Part shown: positions 1-9,528 of the stretch, one piece after another
Layout: each line of letters begins with the position of its first letter
Numbering within the stretch: the first letter of the stretch is position 1
NCBI RefSeq assembly: GCF_003287735.1
Contig: NZ_NSCM01000006.1
Span: 138,006 to 202,005, forward strand
Source: Photorhabdus bodei
GTDB taxonomy: Bacteria; Pseudomonadota; Gammaproteobacteria; Enterobacterales; Enterobacteriaceae
Direction of reading: 5' to 3'
Length of the DNA stretch: 64,000 bases
The notes under the pieces: model-generated
Seen by the model: only the letters and a program-made list of their open reading frames with translations
Told to the model about the DNA's origin: nothing
Databases searched by the model: none
Position numbers and translations under genes: made by a program

Positions 1-1
1 G

Positions 2-538
2 CCCACCAATATCCTCGATCTCTGCACGGGTAGTGGTTGTATTGCCATTGCTTGTGCATATGCTTTCCCGGAAGCAGAAGTAGATGCGGTGGATATTTCC
101 GCAGATGTGCTGGCCGTGACTGAACAGAATATTCAGAATCACAGCCTTGACCACCGGGTCATTCCGATTCGTTCTGATCTGTTCCGCGATATGCCACCGG
201 TTAAGTACGATCTTATTGTCACGAACCCGCCTTATGTCGATGCCGAGGATATGAGCGACTTGCCGGAAGAGTTTCGCCGTGAGCCTGAGCTGGGTTTGGC
301 GGCGGGTTCGGATGGTTTGAAACTGGCACGCCGTATTCTGGCAACTGCGCCAAATTTTCTCACCGAACGAGGTGTATTGATTTGTGAGGTTGGTAACAGT
401 ATGGTGCATTTGATTGGACAATATCCTGATGTGCCATTTACTTGGTTGGAATTTGAATATGGTGGTGATGGCGTATTTATGTTGACACGTCAACAGTTGG
501 TTGAACATCACGAACATTTTCGCTTATTCAAAGATTGA
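2..538 (+). CDS. prmB: 50S ribosomal protein L3 glutamine methyltransferase PrmB, 3' part
   Basis: Partial gene; the reading frame is open from base 2, so the start lies upstream of the window. PrmB methylates a glutamine side chain of ribosomal protein L3 using S-adenosylmethionine. The visible part begins in SAM-binding motif I ([12 protein letters not shown]) and carries the NPPY motif (VTNPPYVD) that binds the target glutamine amide in the HemK/PrmC/PrmB family. PrmB rather than PrmC is chosen because aroC follows directly, as in E. coli. The stop is at 536-538, 82 bp before aroC. The first internal ATG at 89 would discard motif I and is not the start. Confidence 0.93.
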   Translation, partial: PTNILDLCTGSGCIAIACAYAFPEAEVDAVDISADVLAVTEQNIQNHSLDHRVIPIRSDLFRDMPPVKYDLIVTNPPYVDAEDMSDLPEEFRREPELGLAAGSDGLKLARRILATAPNFLTERGVLICEVGNSMVHLIGQYPDVPFTWLEFEYGGDGVFMLTRQQLVEHHEHFRLFKD

Positions 539-620
539 ATAATTGAATAGGCTGTAGCTGCGGTAATAATGCAAAACGGGCAGAGTTAAATAAAAGAACG
601 GTTAACAGGAAGGAATTGGG

Positions 621-1706
621 ATGGCGGGAAATAGTATCGGGCAATTTTTCCGGGTCACCACTTTTGGCGAATCTCACGGTTTGGCGTTGGGATGTATTGT
701 CGATGGTGTGCCACCGGGCATTGCAATCACAGAAGCTGATCTGCAAGTTGATTTAGATAGGCGTCGTCCGGGAACTTCCCGTTATACAACGCAGCGCCGT
801 GAGCCGGATCAGGTTCGCATTCTTTCTGGTGTATTTGAAGGGGTAACCACTGGCACCAGTATCGGTTTACTCATTGAAAATACTGACCAGCGTTCTCAGG
901 ATTACAGCGCTATTAAAGATATATTTCGTCCAGGCCATGCCGATTACACTTATGAACAGAAATACGGTATCCGCGACTATCGTGGTGGTGGCCGCTCTTC
1001 TGCTCGTGAAACGGCAATGCGTGTTGCGGCAGGTGCAATAGCGAAAAAATATTTGCTGGATAAATATGGCATTCGTGTCCGTGCTTGCTTGACCCAAATG
1101 GGTAATATCCATTGCCAATTGAAAGATTGGGAACAGGTGGAACAAAACCCATTTTTCAGTCCTGATGAAACCAAGCTTGAACAACTTGATGCCCTGATGC
1201 GTGAACTGAAAAAGGCGGGCGATTCTATTGGCGCGAAAGTGACAGTGGTCGCGGAAAATGTTCCTGCTGGTTTGGGAGAACCGGTTTTCGATCGCCTTGA
1301 TGCTGATATTGCTCATGCGCTGATGAGTATTAATGCAGTAAAAGGTGTTGAAATTGGTGATGGTTTTGGTGTTATCAATTTACGTGGCAGCGAAAACAGA
1401 GATGAAATAACTGCTCGGGGATTCACCAGTAATCATGCGGGAGGAATTCTGGGGGGTATTAGCAGTAGCCAGCCAATTGTTGCTCATATTGCGTTGAAGC
1501 CAACTTCTAGCATCATGGTGCCTGGCAAAACGATTAACCGTCAGGGTGAAGAAGTGGAAATGGTCACTCGTGGTCGCCATGATCCTTGTGTTGGTATCCG
1601 TGCTGTACCGATTGCAGAAGCTATGATGGCGATTGTGCTGATGGATCACCTATTACGCCAGCGGGCGCAGTGTGCTGATGTCGAATCCAGCCTTCCTCGC
1701 TGGTGA
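621..1706 (+). CDS. aroC: chorismate synthase AroC
   Basis: Catalyses the last step of the shikimate pathway, converting 5-enolpyruvylshikimate-3-phosphate to chorismate with reduced FMN, in the cytoplasm. The 361 aa length is the usual one. The N-terminus ([14 protein letters not shown]) is the first chorismate synthase signature; the family blocks [12 protein letters not shown] and [18 protein letters not shown] are also present. A Shine-Dalgarno-like AGGAA lies before the ATG at 621. It sits downstream of prmB, probably in the same transcript, as in E. coli. Confidence 0.98.
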   Translation: MAGNSIGQFFRVTTFGESHGLALGCIVDGVPPGIAITEADLQVDLDRRRPGTSRYTTQRREPDQVRILSGVFEGVTTGTSIGLLIENTDQRSQDYSAIKDIFRPGHADYTYEQKYGIRDYRGGGRSSARETAMRVAAGAIAKKYLLDKYGIRVRACLTQMGNIHCQLKDWEQVEQNPFFSPDETKLEQLDALMRELKKAGDSIGAKVTVVAENVPAGLGEPVFDRLDADIAHALMSINAVKGVEIGDGFGVINLRGSENRDEITARGFTSNHAGGILGGISSSQPIVAHIALKPTSSIMVPGKTINRQGEEVEMVTRGRHDPCVGIRAVPIAEAMMAIVLMDHLLRQRAQCADVESSLPRW

Positions 1707-1794
1707 ATTTGAGAATGAAGCTAGCCTTGAAAATCCCAGAGACTGAAATGGGTAGCTTAATGTTGATAAGCGGTTTCTTTTGATGGGATGAAAT

Positions 1795-2598
1795 ATGGAC
1801 TGGTTATTGTCATTAAGTGCGGAAGTTTACGTTCTGCTCTTTCTGGTTGCAGTGATGGCTGGATTTATTGACTCGATTTCTGGTGGTGGCGGTCTATTGA
1901 CCATCCCGGCGCTGTTATCCGTTGGTGTCTCTCCGGTGCAGGCGTTGGCGACCAACAAGTTGCAGGCAGTGGGAGGCTCCTTCTCTGCCAGCCTCTATTT
2001 TGTTCGTTACGGTGAGGTTGATCTCAAATCTCAACGCTTTGCCATACTGATGACATTACTTGGCTCAATGGCTGGTGCGATTATTGTCCAGTTTATAAAG
2101 CCAGATTTTCTCTGTCAGCTATTACCGGTTCTGGTCATTATCATTGGTCTTTATTTCCTTTTGACGCCAGCCATTGGTATGGAAGATAGCCATCGTCGCT
2201 TGACGCCTGTGGCCTTTGCCTTGTTTATCGGGAGTGGGCTTGGTTTATATGACGGCATATTTGGTCCCGGTGTTGGCTCATTTTATGCATTAGCTTATGT
2301 TGTGTTGTGCGGCTATAACCTGGCAAAATCCACCGCGCATGCTAAGGTACTGAACTTTGCTTCTAATATAGGTTCACTGGCGCTTTTTATCCTTGGCGGT
2401 CAAGTTTTGTGGATATTGGGCCTTGTGATGTTGGCAGGGCAGGTGATTGGCGCACGGTTAGGCGCAAGTTTGGTTTTGACTCATGGGCAAAAATTGATTC
2501 GCCCTATGATTGTCATTATCTCTTTTTTGATAAGTATTAAGTTACTGAATGATAATCACGGCGATACGATCCGTAGCTGGCTAGCATTTTATTTTTGA
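1795..2598 (+). CDS. yfcA: TSUP family membrane protein YfcA (TauE/SafE type)
   Basis: A 267 aa inner-membrane protein with about eight hydrophobic segments and the glycine-rich N-terminal motif DSISGGGGLLTIPALL of the TauE/SafE (TSUP) family, repeated in weaker form as DGIFGPGVGSFYALAYV in the second half, reflecting the family's internal duplication. Members are thought to move sulfur-containing or other small organic anions; the substrate here is unknown. Its place between aroC and epmC matches E. coli yfcA. Confidence 0.9.
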   Translation: MDWLLSLSAEVYVLLFLVAVMAGFIDSISGGGGLLTIPALLSVGVSPVQALATNKLQAVGGSFSASLYFVRYGEVDLKSQRFAILMTLLGSMAGAIIVQFIKPDFLCQLLPVLVIIIGLYFLLTPAIGMEDSHRRLTPVAFALFIGSGLGLYDGIFGPGVGSFYALAYVVLCGYNLAKSTAHAKVLNFASNIGSLALFILGGQVLWILGLVMLAGQVIGARLGASLVLTHGQKLIRPMIVIISFLISIKLLNDNHGDTIRSWLAFYF

Positions 2599-2620
2599 TT
2601 CAGGATCTTGTTTTTAATTC

Positions 2621-3172
2621 ATGATAACGCATAGCTATCAACAACTTATTGATATTTTTAATCGCTGTTTTGGTGATGAATACAACACTCGTTTGGTTAA
2701 AGGCGATAACGAACCTATTTATCTGCCGGCAGATGAAGAGGTTCCCTATAACCGGATTGTGTTTGCTCATGGTTTCTATGCCAGTGCATTACATGAAATT
2801 GCTCATTGGTGCATTGCGGGTAAAGAGCGTCGTAAGCTAGTGGATTTTGGTTATTGGTATTGCCCGGATGGGCGTGATGCACAGACGCAAAGTGAATTTG
2901 AAAAAGTAGAAATTAAACCACAGGCACTTGATTGGTTGTTTTGTACTGCGGCAGGTTTTCCGTTTAATGTCAGTTGTGACAACCTTGAAGGGGATTTTGA
3001 ACCTGACAGATTAGTTTTTCAGCGTAAAGTTCATGCTCAGATCATGGACTATTTAGCGCAAGGGATACCTGCAAGAGCGGAGTGCTTTATTCAGGGGTTG
3101 CACTCGTTCTACAATACGCCCCCATTGAAAGCGGAACATTTTCCCTATCCGGAAGATATATTCGCAGATTGA
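2621..3172 (+). CDS. epmC: elongation factor P hydroxylase EpmC
   Basis: EpmC (YfcM) hydroxylates the beta-lysylated lysine of elongation factor P, the last step of the EpmA/EpmB/EpmC modification. The 183 aa protein contains ALHEIAHWCIAG (about residues 58-69), a metal-site-like HExxH, and the highly conserved blocks FGYWYCPDGRDAQTQS and CDNLEGDFEPDR. The gene starts 22 bp after yfcA and is followed 24 bp later by yfcL, as in E. coli, so the three probably share a transcript. Confidence 0.95.
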   Translation: MITHSYQQLIDIFNRCFGDEYNTRLVKGDNEPIYLPADEEVPYNRIVFAHGFYASALHEIAHWCIAGKERRKLVDFGYWYCPDGRDAQTQSEFEKVEIKPQALDWLFCTAAGFPFNVSCDNLEGDFEPDRLVFQRKVHAQIMDYLAQGIPARAECFIQGLHSFYNTPPLKAEHFPYPEDIFAD

Positions 3173-3196
3173 GAATACTGAATTTGAGGAAAAATA

Positions 3197-3475
3197 ATGC
3201 TCGCTGAGTTTGAAACGCGCATTTTGGCGCAAATTGATGACATGGTAGATCATGCCAGTGATGATGAATTGTTTGCTGGTGGTTATCTCCGCGGGCATCT
3301 CACTTTAGCGGTGGCAGAATTGGAGCAGGAAGGTGCGCATACGGCTGAACAGCTTCATGACCGTGTTGAAGAAAGTATCCAAAATGCGATCAAAGCTGGG
3401 GAACTGGCACCACCGGATCAGGTTCTTGTTCTTAATACCTGGCAGCGCCTATTGGATAATGCTAAAACTCAATAA
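3197..3475 (+). CDS. yfcL: YfcL family protein
   Basis: A 92 aa soluble helical protein recognised as YfcL (motif [20 protein letters not shown]). Function unknown. The ATG at 3197 is preceded by TTGAGGAAAA, a good ribosome-binding site. In E. coli yfcL is followed convergently by mnmC; here about 820 bp of accessory DNA (repeats and a toxin-antitoxin module) separates them. Confidence 0.93.
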   Translation: MLAEFETRILAQIDDMVDHASDDELFAGGYLRGHLTLAVAELEQEGAHTAEQLHDRVEESIQNAIKAGELAPPDQVLVLNTWQRLLDNAKTQ

Positions 3476-3494
3476 TTTTATTAAGAGGCAGAAA

Positions 3495-3550
3495 ACGAAC
3501 TGTGCTACCAAAATTCATATGAATATCTGATGGTTGGCGGTGCAGTTCGT
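3495..3550. repeat. palindromic repeat, copy A (left flank of TA island)
   Basis: A 56-bp segment bounded by inverted ends ACGAACTG (3495-3502) and CAGTTCGT (3543-3550), with an internal perfect palindrome ATTCATATGAAT. Its core, 23 bases at 3506-3528, recurs identically and in the same orientation at 4257-4279, and similarity continues weakly for about 20 bases (GCGGTGCAGTTC versus GCGGTGCGGTTC). Confidence 0.75.
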
Positions 3551-3563
3551 CAGAATCAGAGAC

Positions 3564-3888
3564 TCAATAGCGATTTTTATTCTTTCTATGTTTTGCTTTT
3601 ATCTCGTTTGATGGTGGCCATTGTCGTGAGGTATGTAGTACCCGTAGGATAACCACCGTGTGGGTTGTTTCGGCATACACCACTACATAGTTGGAGCGGA
3701 CAACCATCTCCCGCGTGCCGGGAATGCGGCCTGGTCGCTAAAGTTGCGGGCGCTCCGGTAGTGTTGCCACCTTATTTCTCTATTTCGTTTTTTAACTGTT
3801 GAGCTGCATGGGGATTATCGTCAGATATGTAATCAATAATTGTCAACAAATCAACTCTGGCTGTTTCCCTCCATTCAAGAGTTAGCAC
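3564..3888 (-). pseudogene. broken RelE/ParE-family toxin
   Basis: Reading from a GTG at 3888, the minus strand encodes a RelE/ParE-like N-terminus (LTLEWRETARVDLLTIIDYI, then SDDNPHAAQQLKNEIEK) and meets TAA about 36 codons in. The family's second half continues in another frame: VATLPERPQL, an in-frame TAG, then RPGRIPGTREMVVRSNYVVV and YAETTHTVVILRVLHTSRQW, ending at 3564-3566. So there is at least one frameshift or small deletion plus one nonsense change. The start overlaps the antitoxin end by 14 bp, the usual TA operon arrangement. The toxin is almost certainly inactive, leaving an orphan antitoxin. Confidence 0.82.
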
Positions 3889-4174
3889 GAAGTTTCCTTT
3901 CAATTAATTCTTGAGCTTCATCCATTACTTGCTGATGTGGGACTGGTTGGCGGGTATCGTCGAGCGCTTCTTGCACTTTAGCGGAAAACCAAGCGTCGTA
4001 AGTTTCCGTATCAGCGGTGAAACCAGCGGGTAATGCACCATCTCTGGCGACACGGGTTAGCAGGATGCGTACAGCATCAGATATGGTTAGGCCTAAATTA
4101 GCGAGCGTTTTTGTTGCATCGGTCTTGAGTTTGTCGTCTACACGAACGTGCAGCATTGATGTTTGAGTAGACAT
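3875..4174 (-). CDS. RelB/DinJ family antitoxin
   Basis: A 99 aa protein with the N-terminal ribbon-helix-helix of RelB/DinJ antitoxins (MLHVRVDDKLKTDATKTL, then LGLTISDAVRILLTRVARDG), which normally binds the operon promoter, followed by a charged C-terminal tail that would wrap the toxin. The reading frame is intact although the downstream toxin is broken. The module interrupts the yfcL-mnmC junction and lies between two direct copies of a palindromic repeat, consistent with acquisition as a unit. Confidence 0.88.
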   Translation of the reverse strand: MSTQTSMLHVRVDDKLKTDATKTLANLGLTISDAVRILLTRVARDGALPAGFTADTETYDAWFSAKVQEALDDTRQPVPHQQVMDEAQELIERKLRANS

Positions 4175-4256
4175 TTTTTTATCCTCCGCTTATCAGATTC
4201 CATTATGTATCTCATTTGAGAGCTGTGTGCAAGAGTTAGGACATATTAAATGACAT

Positions 4257-4297
4257 TACCAAAATTCATATGAATATCTAACAATTTGCGGTGCGGT
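4257..4297. repeat. palindromic repeat, copy B (right flank of TA island)
   Basis: Second, same-orientation copy of the repeat at 3495-3550. Bases 4257-4279 match 3506-3528 exactly, including the ATTCATATGAAT palindrome, and the following GCGGTGCGGTTC resembles copy A. It ends within a few bases of the mnmC stop codon. Confidence 0.72.
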
Positions 4298-4300
4298 TCC

Positions 4301-6337
4301 TTAATAGCTTTTCAATTTACGGCCTCTCAGTAGTTTTCTGATCCAGAAACGGTTTGGGTGAAGGGCCGCCAGTGTTTCATTATCCAGTGGTAATGGCTCA
4401 TCAAAGATCTGCCCTGCAAGAATTTCTGCACTGAGTGGCGCAGAGCATAATCCACGGGAACCTAATGCCCCGATAACAAACAGATTGGAATAACAAGGTG
4501 CATCTATGATAGGACTCCTTGTGCGGATTTTTTCTGGCAAATCTTGATAATCTGTCATTATCTTATTGAGATCTGGCACATTTCCCACCATTGGCATGTG
4601 GTCCCGAACAACGCAGCGAATACCTTGGCGGGATTGTTTAGCAGAAACATCAACTTGGTTTACCCATTCGGCATTAGGTAAACATTTCAGCAATCGATCA
4701 CGGTTTTCTTGTTGTTCTGTTTCAGAATATTCACTATCAAGCCGATGACGCTGATAACTGGCACCGATACAGTGGTGTTGATTGGCTGGATTAGCTGGTG
4801 TCATATAACCATCATAGCAAAGCACATTTTGCAATTGGCTCAGATCAGCTGTGGTTGGGATGTGGCTGACTTGACCACGTACAGCAGTTACCGGCAGTTT
4901 CTCGGTTTGTTCAAACTGGGGTAGATGATGACCGTTAGCAATCACCACCGTTTTGTGCTGTGTGTTTAACGATTGCCCTTGATGCATCAGATGCAGTTGC
5001 CAGCCATGTTGGTTGTGATTAAGCGCGGTAACTTGATGATTGAAGCGACAGAGCATGCCTTGCTGTTGTGCCAATGCTGTTGCTGCTTTAGTGAGTTCAG
5101 CCGGGCATAGCCATCCGCCCTGTGGATAGTGAATGCCGTGGTGATGAATATCCAACCCACATTTTTCACTCAACTGGTGACAATTCATGCCGATGGCGAG
5201 TTCATTCGGCCATTCTGTTGCCAGAATTTTCTCAATTTTCCTGCTACTTTTTTCATCATAAGCAAGTTGGCTGACACCACACCATTGGTGGTCGAAATCA
5301 ATTCCTTGCGCTGATAGCTGCTCATACTGGTGGCGGGCAAAGGTAAATGCCGCGATAAAGAATTTTTCGAGTTCGTTATTATTACCGTTAAGTAATGGGT
5401 AAAGTGCTCCTTGGCGATTACCGGATGCACTTTGTGCCGGGGTTGTATCCTGACAGTAAAGAGTCACCTGCGCTCCACGACGCAGTAGCGCGAGTGCGGT
5501 GAAAATACTGGCAATCCCGCCGCCGATAATGGCGATATCATTGGTGTGGCTTGCTGACGGCCGGGCAAACCAAGGTGCAGGTAACGGCTGATATTTCTGA
5601 GTTGCCAGAACCCCAGTCAGCATTTCTCTTTTGCGGCCAAATCCTTTGACTTTGCTGACATTAAAACCGGCTTGTTGTAAACCACGACGGACGATACCCG
5701 CAGAAGTAAAGGTTGCAAAAGTGCCTTCTGGATGAGCAAATTGCGCCATTGCAGCAAACAACTGTTCACTCCACATTTGCGGGTTTTTGGCAGGCGCAAA
5801 GCCATCTAAAAACCAGGCATCTACTTTGCCGTGAAGACTGGAACCCATTGTTGGTAACAGATCATTGACGTCACCAAACCATAAATCCAATGTGACAGCG
5901 CCATTTGCCATAATCAATCGGTGGCAGCCTGCCAGTGGTTGAGGCCATTGTTGGCAAAGTTGCTGCGAAAAAATCTCAAGCTCAGGCCAGCGTTGATGTG
6001 CGGCTTTTAAGTCGTTGGTTTTCAGTGGATACTTCTCAAAACTGATGAAATGTAGACGTTTCAATGGCGTATCAGGATCTTGCTGTCGAAATGCATCAAA
6101 TGCTTGCCAGAGCGTCAGAAAATTTAATCCCGTCCCGAAGCCGGTTTCCGCGATTACACAACTAGAACGGGAATGCGTGCAGAATCGTTGGGGGAAGCGG
6201 TTACCGTTGAGAAATACATAACGGGTTTCTTCCAGCCCATCCTGATTTGAGAAGTAAACGTCATCAAACTGTGTTGAAATCGGAGTACCTTGATCATTCC
6301 AACTTAGGGTTGCGGTACAAATAGCAGAATTTTTCAC
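4301..6337 (-). CDS. mnmC: bifunctional tRNA mnm5s2U methyltransferase / FAD-dependent demodification enzyme MnmC
   Basis: MnmC completes 5-methylaminomethyl-2-thiouridine at the wobble position of tRNAs: its C-terminal FAD domain removes the carboxymethyl group from cmnm5s2U and its N-terminal domain methylates the product with SAM. In this 678 aa protein the N-terminal half has [20 protein letters not shown], the SAM motif [18 protein letters not shown] and [15 protein letters not shown]. The FAD domain starts near residue 270 with [20 protein letters not shown]. The length is normal. It is divergent from fabB, as in E. coli, but separated from it by a small membrane-protein gene. Confidence 0.97.
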   Translation of the reverse strand: MKNSAICTATLSWNDQGTPISTQFDDVYFSNQDGLEETRYVFLNGNRFPQRFCTHSRSSCVIAETGFGTGLNFLTLWQAFDAFRQQDPDTPLKRLHFISFEKYPLKTNDLKAAHQRWPELEIFSQQLCQQWPQPLAGCHRLIMANGAVTLDLWFGDVNDLLPTMGSSLHGKVDAWFLDGFAPAKNPQMWSEQLFAAMAQFAHPEGTFATFTSAGIVRRGLQQAGFNVSKVKGFGRKREMLTGVLATQKYQPLPAPWFARPSASHTNDIAIIGGGIASIFTALALLRRGAQVTLYCQDTTPAQSASGNRQGALYPLLNGNNNELEKFFIAAFTFARHQYEQLSAQGIDFDHQWCGVSQLAYDEKSSRKIEKILATEWPNELAIGMNCHQLSEKCGLDIHHHGIHYPQGGWLCPAELTKAATALAQQQGMLCRFNHQVTALNHNQHGWQLHLMHQGQSLNTQHKTVVIANGHHLPQFEQTEKLPVTAVRGQVSHIPTTADLSQLQNVLCYDGYMTPANPANQHHCIGASYQRHRLDSEYSETEQQENRDRLLKCLPNAEWVNQVDVSAKQSRQGIRCVVRDHMPMVGNVPDLNKIMTDYQDLPEKIRTRSPIIDAPCYSNLFVIGALGSRGLCSAPLSAEILAGQIFDEPLPLDNETLAALHPNRFWIRKLLRGRKLKSY

Positions 6338-6733
6338 GGTAATGCCTGTAATATTACTGATAATAATGCGATTTTAGCGAGGTTGGGGTTGATGTACCAC
6401 CAGGCAGAAGAAAAGAGTGGAAAAGTGTTGAGCCTTGCTTGCGGTGTGTACGGTTAGTCACCTCCATCTATTTTATTTTTATAAATCAATCTATAAATGG
6501 TCTCATGATGCAAGGATATTATTTTATACTGCTTTAGATAATCAACCACTTGTTTGGTCTTTATTATGAATAAGCTCTCATCATAATAACAACGGAATGT
6601 TCAATTAAGTAAGTCCCCGCCAGTGTGTGAAGCGGGGATTGTATTTATAAATGAATGTGAAATTCACATAATTTTTTAAATTCTTTTGATTGCCTCTCTT
6701 TTAAATGTGATGAAATCGTATCAATCATTGATA
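6338..6733. other. intergenic region upstream of mnmC
   Basis: About 400 bp without a convincing gene. It must hold the mnmC promoter (minus strand). The only clear structure is a GC-rich hairpin at 6614-6638. Confidence 0.5.
6614..6638. terminator. hairpin downstream of the small membrane-protein gene
   Basis: Inverted repeat TCCCCGC (6614-6620) and GCGGGGA (6632-6638) with an 11-nt loop. It lies about 95 bp past the stop of the minus-strand gene at 6734. There is no strong uridine run on either side, so it is only a possible terminator. Confidence 0.4.
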
Positions 6734-7072
6734 TCACTTTACGCTTGGCCGCTTCTTATTAGCTCGTTTTAAGTAATCTGAGTTTTGCATCGGTGTAGGT
6801 ATGAATACCTCCTCTGAATTGAACCCAGTAATCTCCTTAGTATAACTTCTGTATATAGACTCTAATAACCGCTGATTTTTACTGGATATAATCATAATTA
6901 GTCCGTAAAGCGTGATGAATGCGCCAATTAGGATATGATTTTGTTGTGAAGCAATTGGTTCTATTTTGTTAAATTTGTTGCTGTGTTGTGATAAAACATT
7001 TATGTCCATATTAAAAGCCACTAAGATCCATATGATACCAACGCTCAGTAGAAGATAACCAAGTCCTCTCAT
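6734..7072 (-). CDS. small two-helix membrane protein, unknown
   Basis: A 112 aa protein I do not recognise. The N-terminus (GLGYLLLSVGIIWILVAF) is one membrane helix, a second follows around residues 47-64 (ILIGAFITLYGLIMIISS), and the C-terminal 40 residues are polar and basic. A run of G (GGGGGT) lies about 8 bases upstream of the ATG and could serve as ribosome-binding site. It interrupts the mnmC-fabB junction in AT-rich DNA, suggesting an accessory gene. Confidence 0.6.
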   Translation of the reverse strand: MRGLGYLLLSVGIIWILVAFNMDINVLSQHSNKFNKIEPIASQQNHILIGAFITLYGLIMIISSKNQRLLESIYRSYTKEITGFNSEEVFIPTPMQNSDYLKRANKKRPSVK

Positions 7073-7655
7073 TATTAACCCCCATTAGGATTATTAGGTA
7101 AAGTTACCTAGGTCTTACAATGAACCGACCATTTGCATATGACATAGCATAATTACCATCATTTTTTGTGTGAATAATGGCTTTATCGGTTGATAAAGTC
7201 AGAAAATTTTCTGTTCTAAAACATTTGTTGCTGTAAGTTTGAGTATTTCCCGTAATTCAGTCAGTAATATAACATAGGGATTGATTCATTTCATAAAAAT
7301 TTTATTCATCCTTATTATTCGCAGTTATTAAATTTGTTTCTAATTAGCAAGGAATTTAATAAAAATAGCAAGTATAGCAACTTCTATATAAATATAAGCC
7401 TACTAATCATTATTCTGATGCTTGACAAATTCATGTGTATTGTATTGATATTATTATCTTTAGCCTAAATTTTTGATGGAAATTACGAATGTTTTTTTGA
7501 TCTTATTGTTTACCAAAATAATTCCTATCTGAAATTTATTTTTATCTATTAAAATCTGAATCTTTTGTACTGTATCCTATGAAAGTTAACAGTTGTTTTG
7601 ACGTGAAAACATATTTGGGGTTTTTAGAGAGATGAATTTTTCTTCGTAATTTTAT
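7073..7655. other. AT-rich intergenic region
   Basis: About 580 bp of AT-rich DNA with no supported gene; its right edge runs into the fabB control region. Confidence 0.5.
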
Positions 7656-7672
7656 CCTGATCGGACTTGTTC
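7656..7672 (+). promoter_or_regulatory. FadR operator of fabB
   Basis: The sequence CCTGATCGGACTTGTTC matches the FadR consensus (TGGTCNGACNNGTT core with one change). In E. coli, FadR bound upstream of fabB activates its transcription and is released by long-chain acyl-CoA. It abuts the FabR palindrome, the same order as known for E. coli fabB. Confidence 0.75.
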
Positions 7673-7690
7673 AGCGTACAAGTGTACGCT
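7673..7690 (+). promoter_or_regulatory. FabR operator of fabB
   Basis: A perfect 18-bp palindrome, AGCGTACAAGTGTACGCT, matching the known FabR site of fabA/fabB (AGCGTACA-NN-TGTACGCT). FabR represses unsaturated fatty acid synthesis when unsaturated acyl-ACP/CoA is abundant. It lies about 60 bp upstream of the fabB ATG, where it would overlap the promoter. Confidence 0.85.
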
Positions 7691-7749
7691 AAAGTGCTAC
7701 ATAGCATAGATGGAAATCCAGCAGATAAACATATTTAATGAGGTATTTA

Positions 7750-8964
7750 ATGAAGCGTGTAGTGATCACTGGCTTGGGTATTGTTTCCAGCATTGGTAAT
7801 AATCAGAAAGAAGTACTGACATCTCTGAAAGAAGGCCGCTCCGGGATAACTTTTTCTGAAAAATTCAAAGAGATAGGAATGAGAAGCCATGTCTGGGGTA
7901 ATGTAAAACTGGATACCTCCGGATTAATAGACCGAAAAATTCAGCGCTTCATGAGTGATGCCTCTGTTTATGCTTATCTGGCGATGGAAGAGGCAATTAA
8001 AGATTCTGGCCTAGCTGATGATCAGGTTTCCAATATTCGTAGCGGATTGGTAGTGGGTTCTGGTGGTGGTTCCCCGTATAACCAGGTTGCGGGTGCTGAT
8101 GGGATGCGTACTCGTGGTTTGCGTGGTGTGGGACCTTATATGGTAACCCGCTCAATGGCTTCCGGTGTGTCAGCTTGCCTTGCAACTCCGTTTAAAATCA
8201 AAGGGGTAAACTACTCTATCAGTTCTGCATGCTCTACTTCTGCCCATTGCATAGGCCATGCAGCTGAACTTATTCAGTTAGGAAAACAGGATATTGTTTT
8301 TGCCGGTGGTGGTGAAGAACTCTGCTGGGAAATGAGTTGTGAGTTTGATGCAATGGGTGCACTTTCAACGAAATACAACGAAATGCCAGAAAAAGCGTCC
8401 CGTACTTACGATAAGAGCCGTGATGGTTTTGTTATTGCTGGCGGTGGCGGTATTGTTGTTGTGGAAGAATTAGAGCATGCATTGGCACGCGGCGCACACA
8501 TATACGCTGAAATTGTTGGTTATGGAGCAACATCTGATGGCGCAGATATGGTTGTTCCATCTGGCGAAGGTGCGGTTCGTTGTATGAATATGGCACTGCA
8601 AGGTGTGAAAGGTTCCATTGATTATGTGAACACGCATGGTACATCTACTCCTGCGGGTGATGTGAAAGAGTTGGAGGCGATCAGGGAAGTTTTTGGTGAT
8701 ACAACACCGGCAATTTCTGCAACAAAAGCGATGACTGGCCATTCACTGGGGGCTGCTGGTGTACACGAAGCGATTTATAGCCTACTGATGTTAGAGCATG
8801 GTTTTATTGCACCAAGCATTAACATTGAAGATCTTGATGATAAAGCGGTAGGCATGAATATCATCACTAAACCTACTGAGCAAAAGTTGAATACGGTGAT
8901 GTCCAATAGTTTTGGTTTCGGTGGTACTAATGCTTCTTTGGTGATGAGCAAGTATTCAGCTTAA
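7750..8964 (+). CDS. fabB: beta-ketoacyl-ACP synthase I FabB
   Basis: FabB elongates acyl-ACP with malonyl-ACP and is required for unsaturated fatty acid synthesis. The 404 aa form starting at ATG 7750 ([10 protein letters not shown]) aligns with E. coli FabB and has GAGG about 6 bases upstream; an in-frame ATG at 7738 would add four residues and is less likely. The catalytic cysteine is Cys161 in [14 protein letters not shown]; the two histidines lie in [12 protein letters not shown] and [12 protein letters not shown], and GFGGTNAS is near the C-terminus. FadR and FabR operators lie upstream. Confidence 0.97.
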   Translation: MKRVVITGLGIVSSIGNNQKEVLTSLKEGRSGITFSEKFKEIGMRSHVWGNVKLDTSGLIDRKIQRFMSDASVYAYLAMEEAIKDSGLADDQVSNIRSGLVVGSGGGSPYNQVAGADGMRTRGLRGVGPYMVTRSMASGVSACLATPFKIKGVNYSISSACSTSAHCIGHAAELIQLGKQDIVFAGGGEELCWEMSCEFDAMGALSTKYNEMPEKASRTYDKSRDGFVIAGGGGIVVVEELEHALARGAHIYAEIVGYGATSDGADMVVPSGEGAVRCMNMALQGVKGSIDYVNTHGTSTPAGDVKELEAIREVFGDTTPAISATKAMTGHSLGAAGVHEAIYSLLMLEHGFIAPSINIEDLDDKAVGMNIITKPTEQKLNTVMSNSFGFGGTNASLVMSKYSA

Positions 8965-9028
8965 TTTCCCTCATCAGAGACTATTTCGATCGTGTCCAAA
9001 CAACAATGGTCGTTATTTGATGCATCTT

Positions 9029-9062
9029 AGGTGACCGCGTGTAGCGAGTCACCTTTGTGTGT
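9029..9062 (+). terminator. fabB terminator
   Basis: Stem AGGTGAC (9029-9035) and GTCACCT (9048-9054) with a 12-nt loop, followed by a T-rich TTGTGTGT. Located 65 bp after the fabB stop. Confidence 0.65.
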
Positions 9063-9338
9063 ATGTTCCTGTTTTTGTGTGCTGTTCGTATCTTGTCTGT
9101 TTCAACAGAAAAGGCCATTGTTAACAATGTTGAATACTCAATACTATTTAATAACTATTTAATAGTTATTGGGAGCTTTGAATCACCTATTTGATAAAGA
9201 TAGTATTTTGCCAAAGTGATTTTTGCTATGAATGTTGCAACAAACTTGGCATGTTGTGTTATCCGTTTATAAGCATAAATTTAAACCTGTTTTGCTGAAT
9301 TCTGATTGTGTGTGAAATATAATGTGAATATGGAAGTA

Positions 9339-9465
9339 TATACCCTATGGATTTCAAGATGCATCGCGATGGCAAGGGAGCGAATCCCCGGGAGGATAGG
9401 TAACTATGTGACCGGGGTGAGTGAGTGCAGCCAACAAAGAGGCAACTTGAAAGATGACGGGTATA
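9339..9465 (+). repeat. ERIC element 1
   Basis: A 127-bp ERIC (enterobacterial repetitive intergenic consensus) copy with terminal inverted repeats TATACCC and GGGTATA. It contains the universal central block GCGAATCCCCGGGAG and GTGACCGGGGTGAGTGAG known from ERIC sequences. It lies between fabB and the convergent tctA. Short open frames across it are repeat-encoded and not called as genes. Confidence 0.95.
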
Positions 9466-9482
9466 TTCCTGTTACGGTAGGA

Positions 9483-9525
9483 AAGCCTATAATAATTATG
9501 ATCTTGTAATATTATAGGCTTTTAT
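9483..9525. terminator. hairpin between ERIC and tctA 3' end
   Basis: Inverted repeat AAGCCTATAAT (9483-9493) and ATTATAGGCTT (9511-9521), followed on the plus strand by TTTATTTATT. It could end transcription from either side; tctA (minus strand) stops at 9529. Confidence 0.6.
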
Positions 9526-9528
9526 TTA

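Noticed and set aside
867..1316. 149-codon minus-strand frame inside aroC
   Set aside because: Wholly antisense to a well-conserved gene; no domain.
9306..9509. 67-codon plus-strand frame across ERIC 1
   Set aside because: Most of the frame is the ERIC itself; the same frame appears at other ERICs (for example 52504-52701). Repeat-encoded, not a gene.
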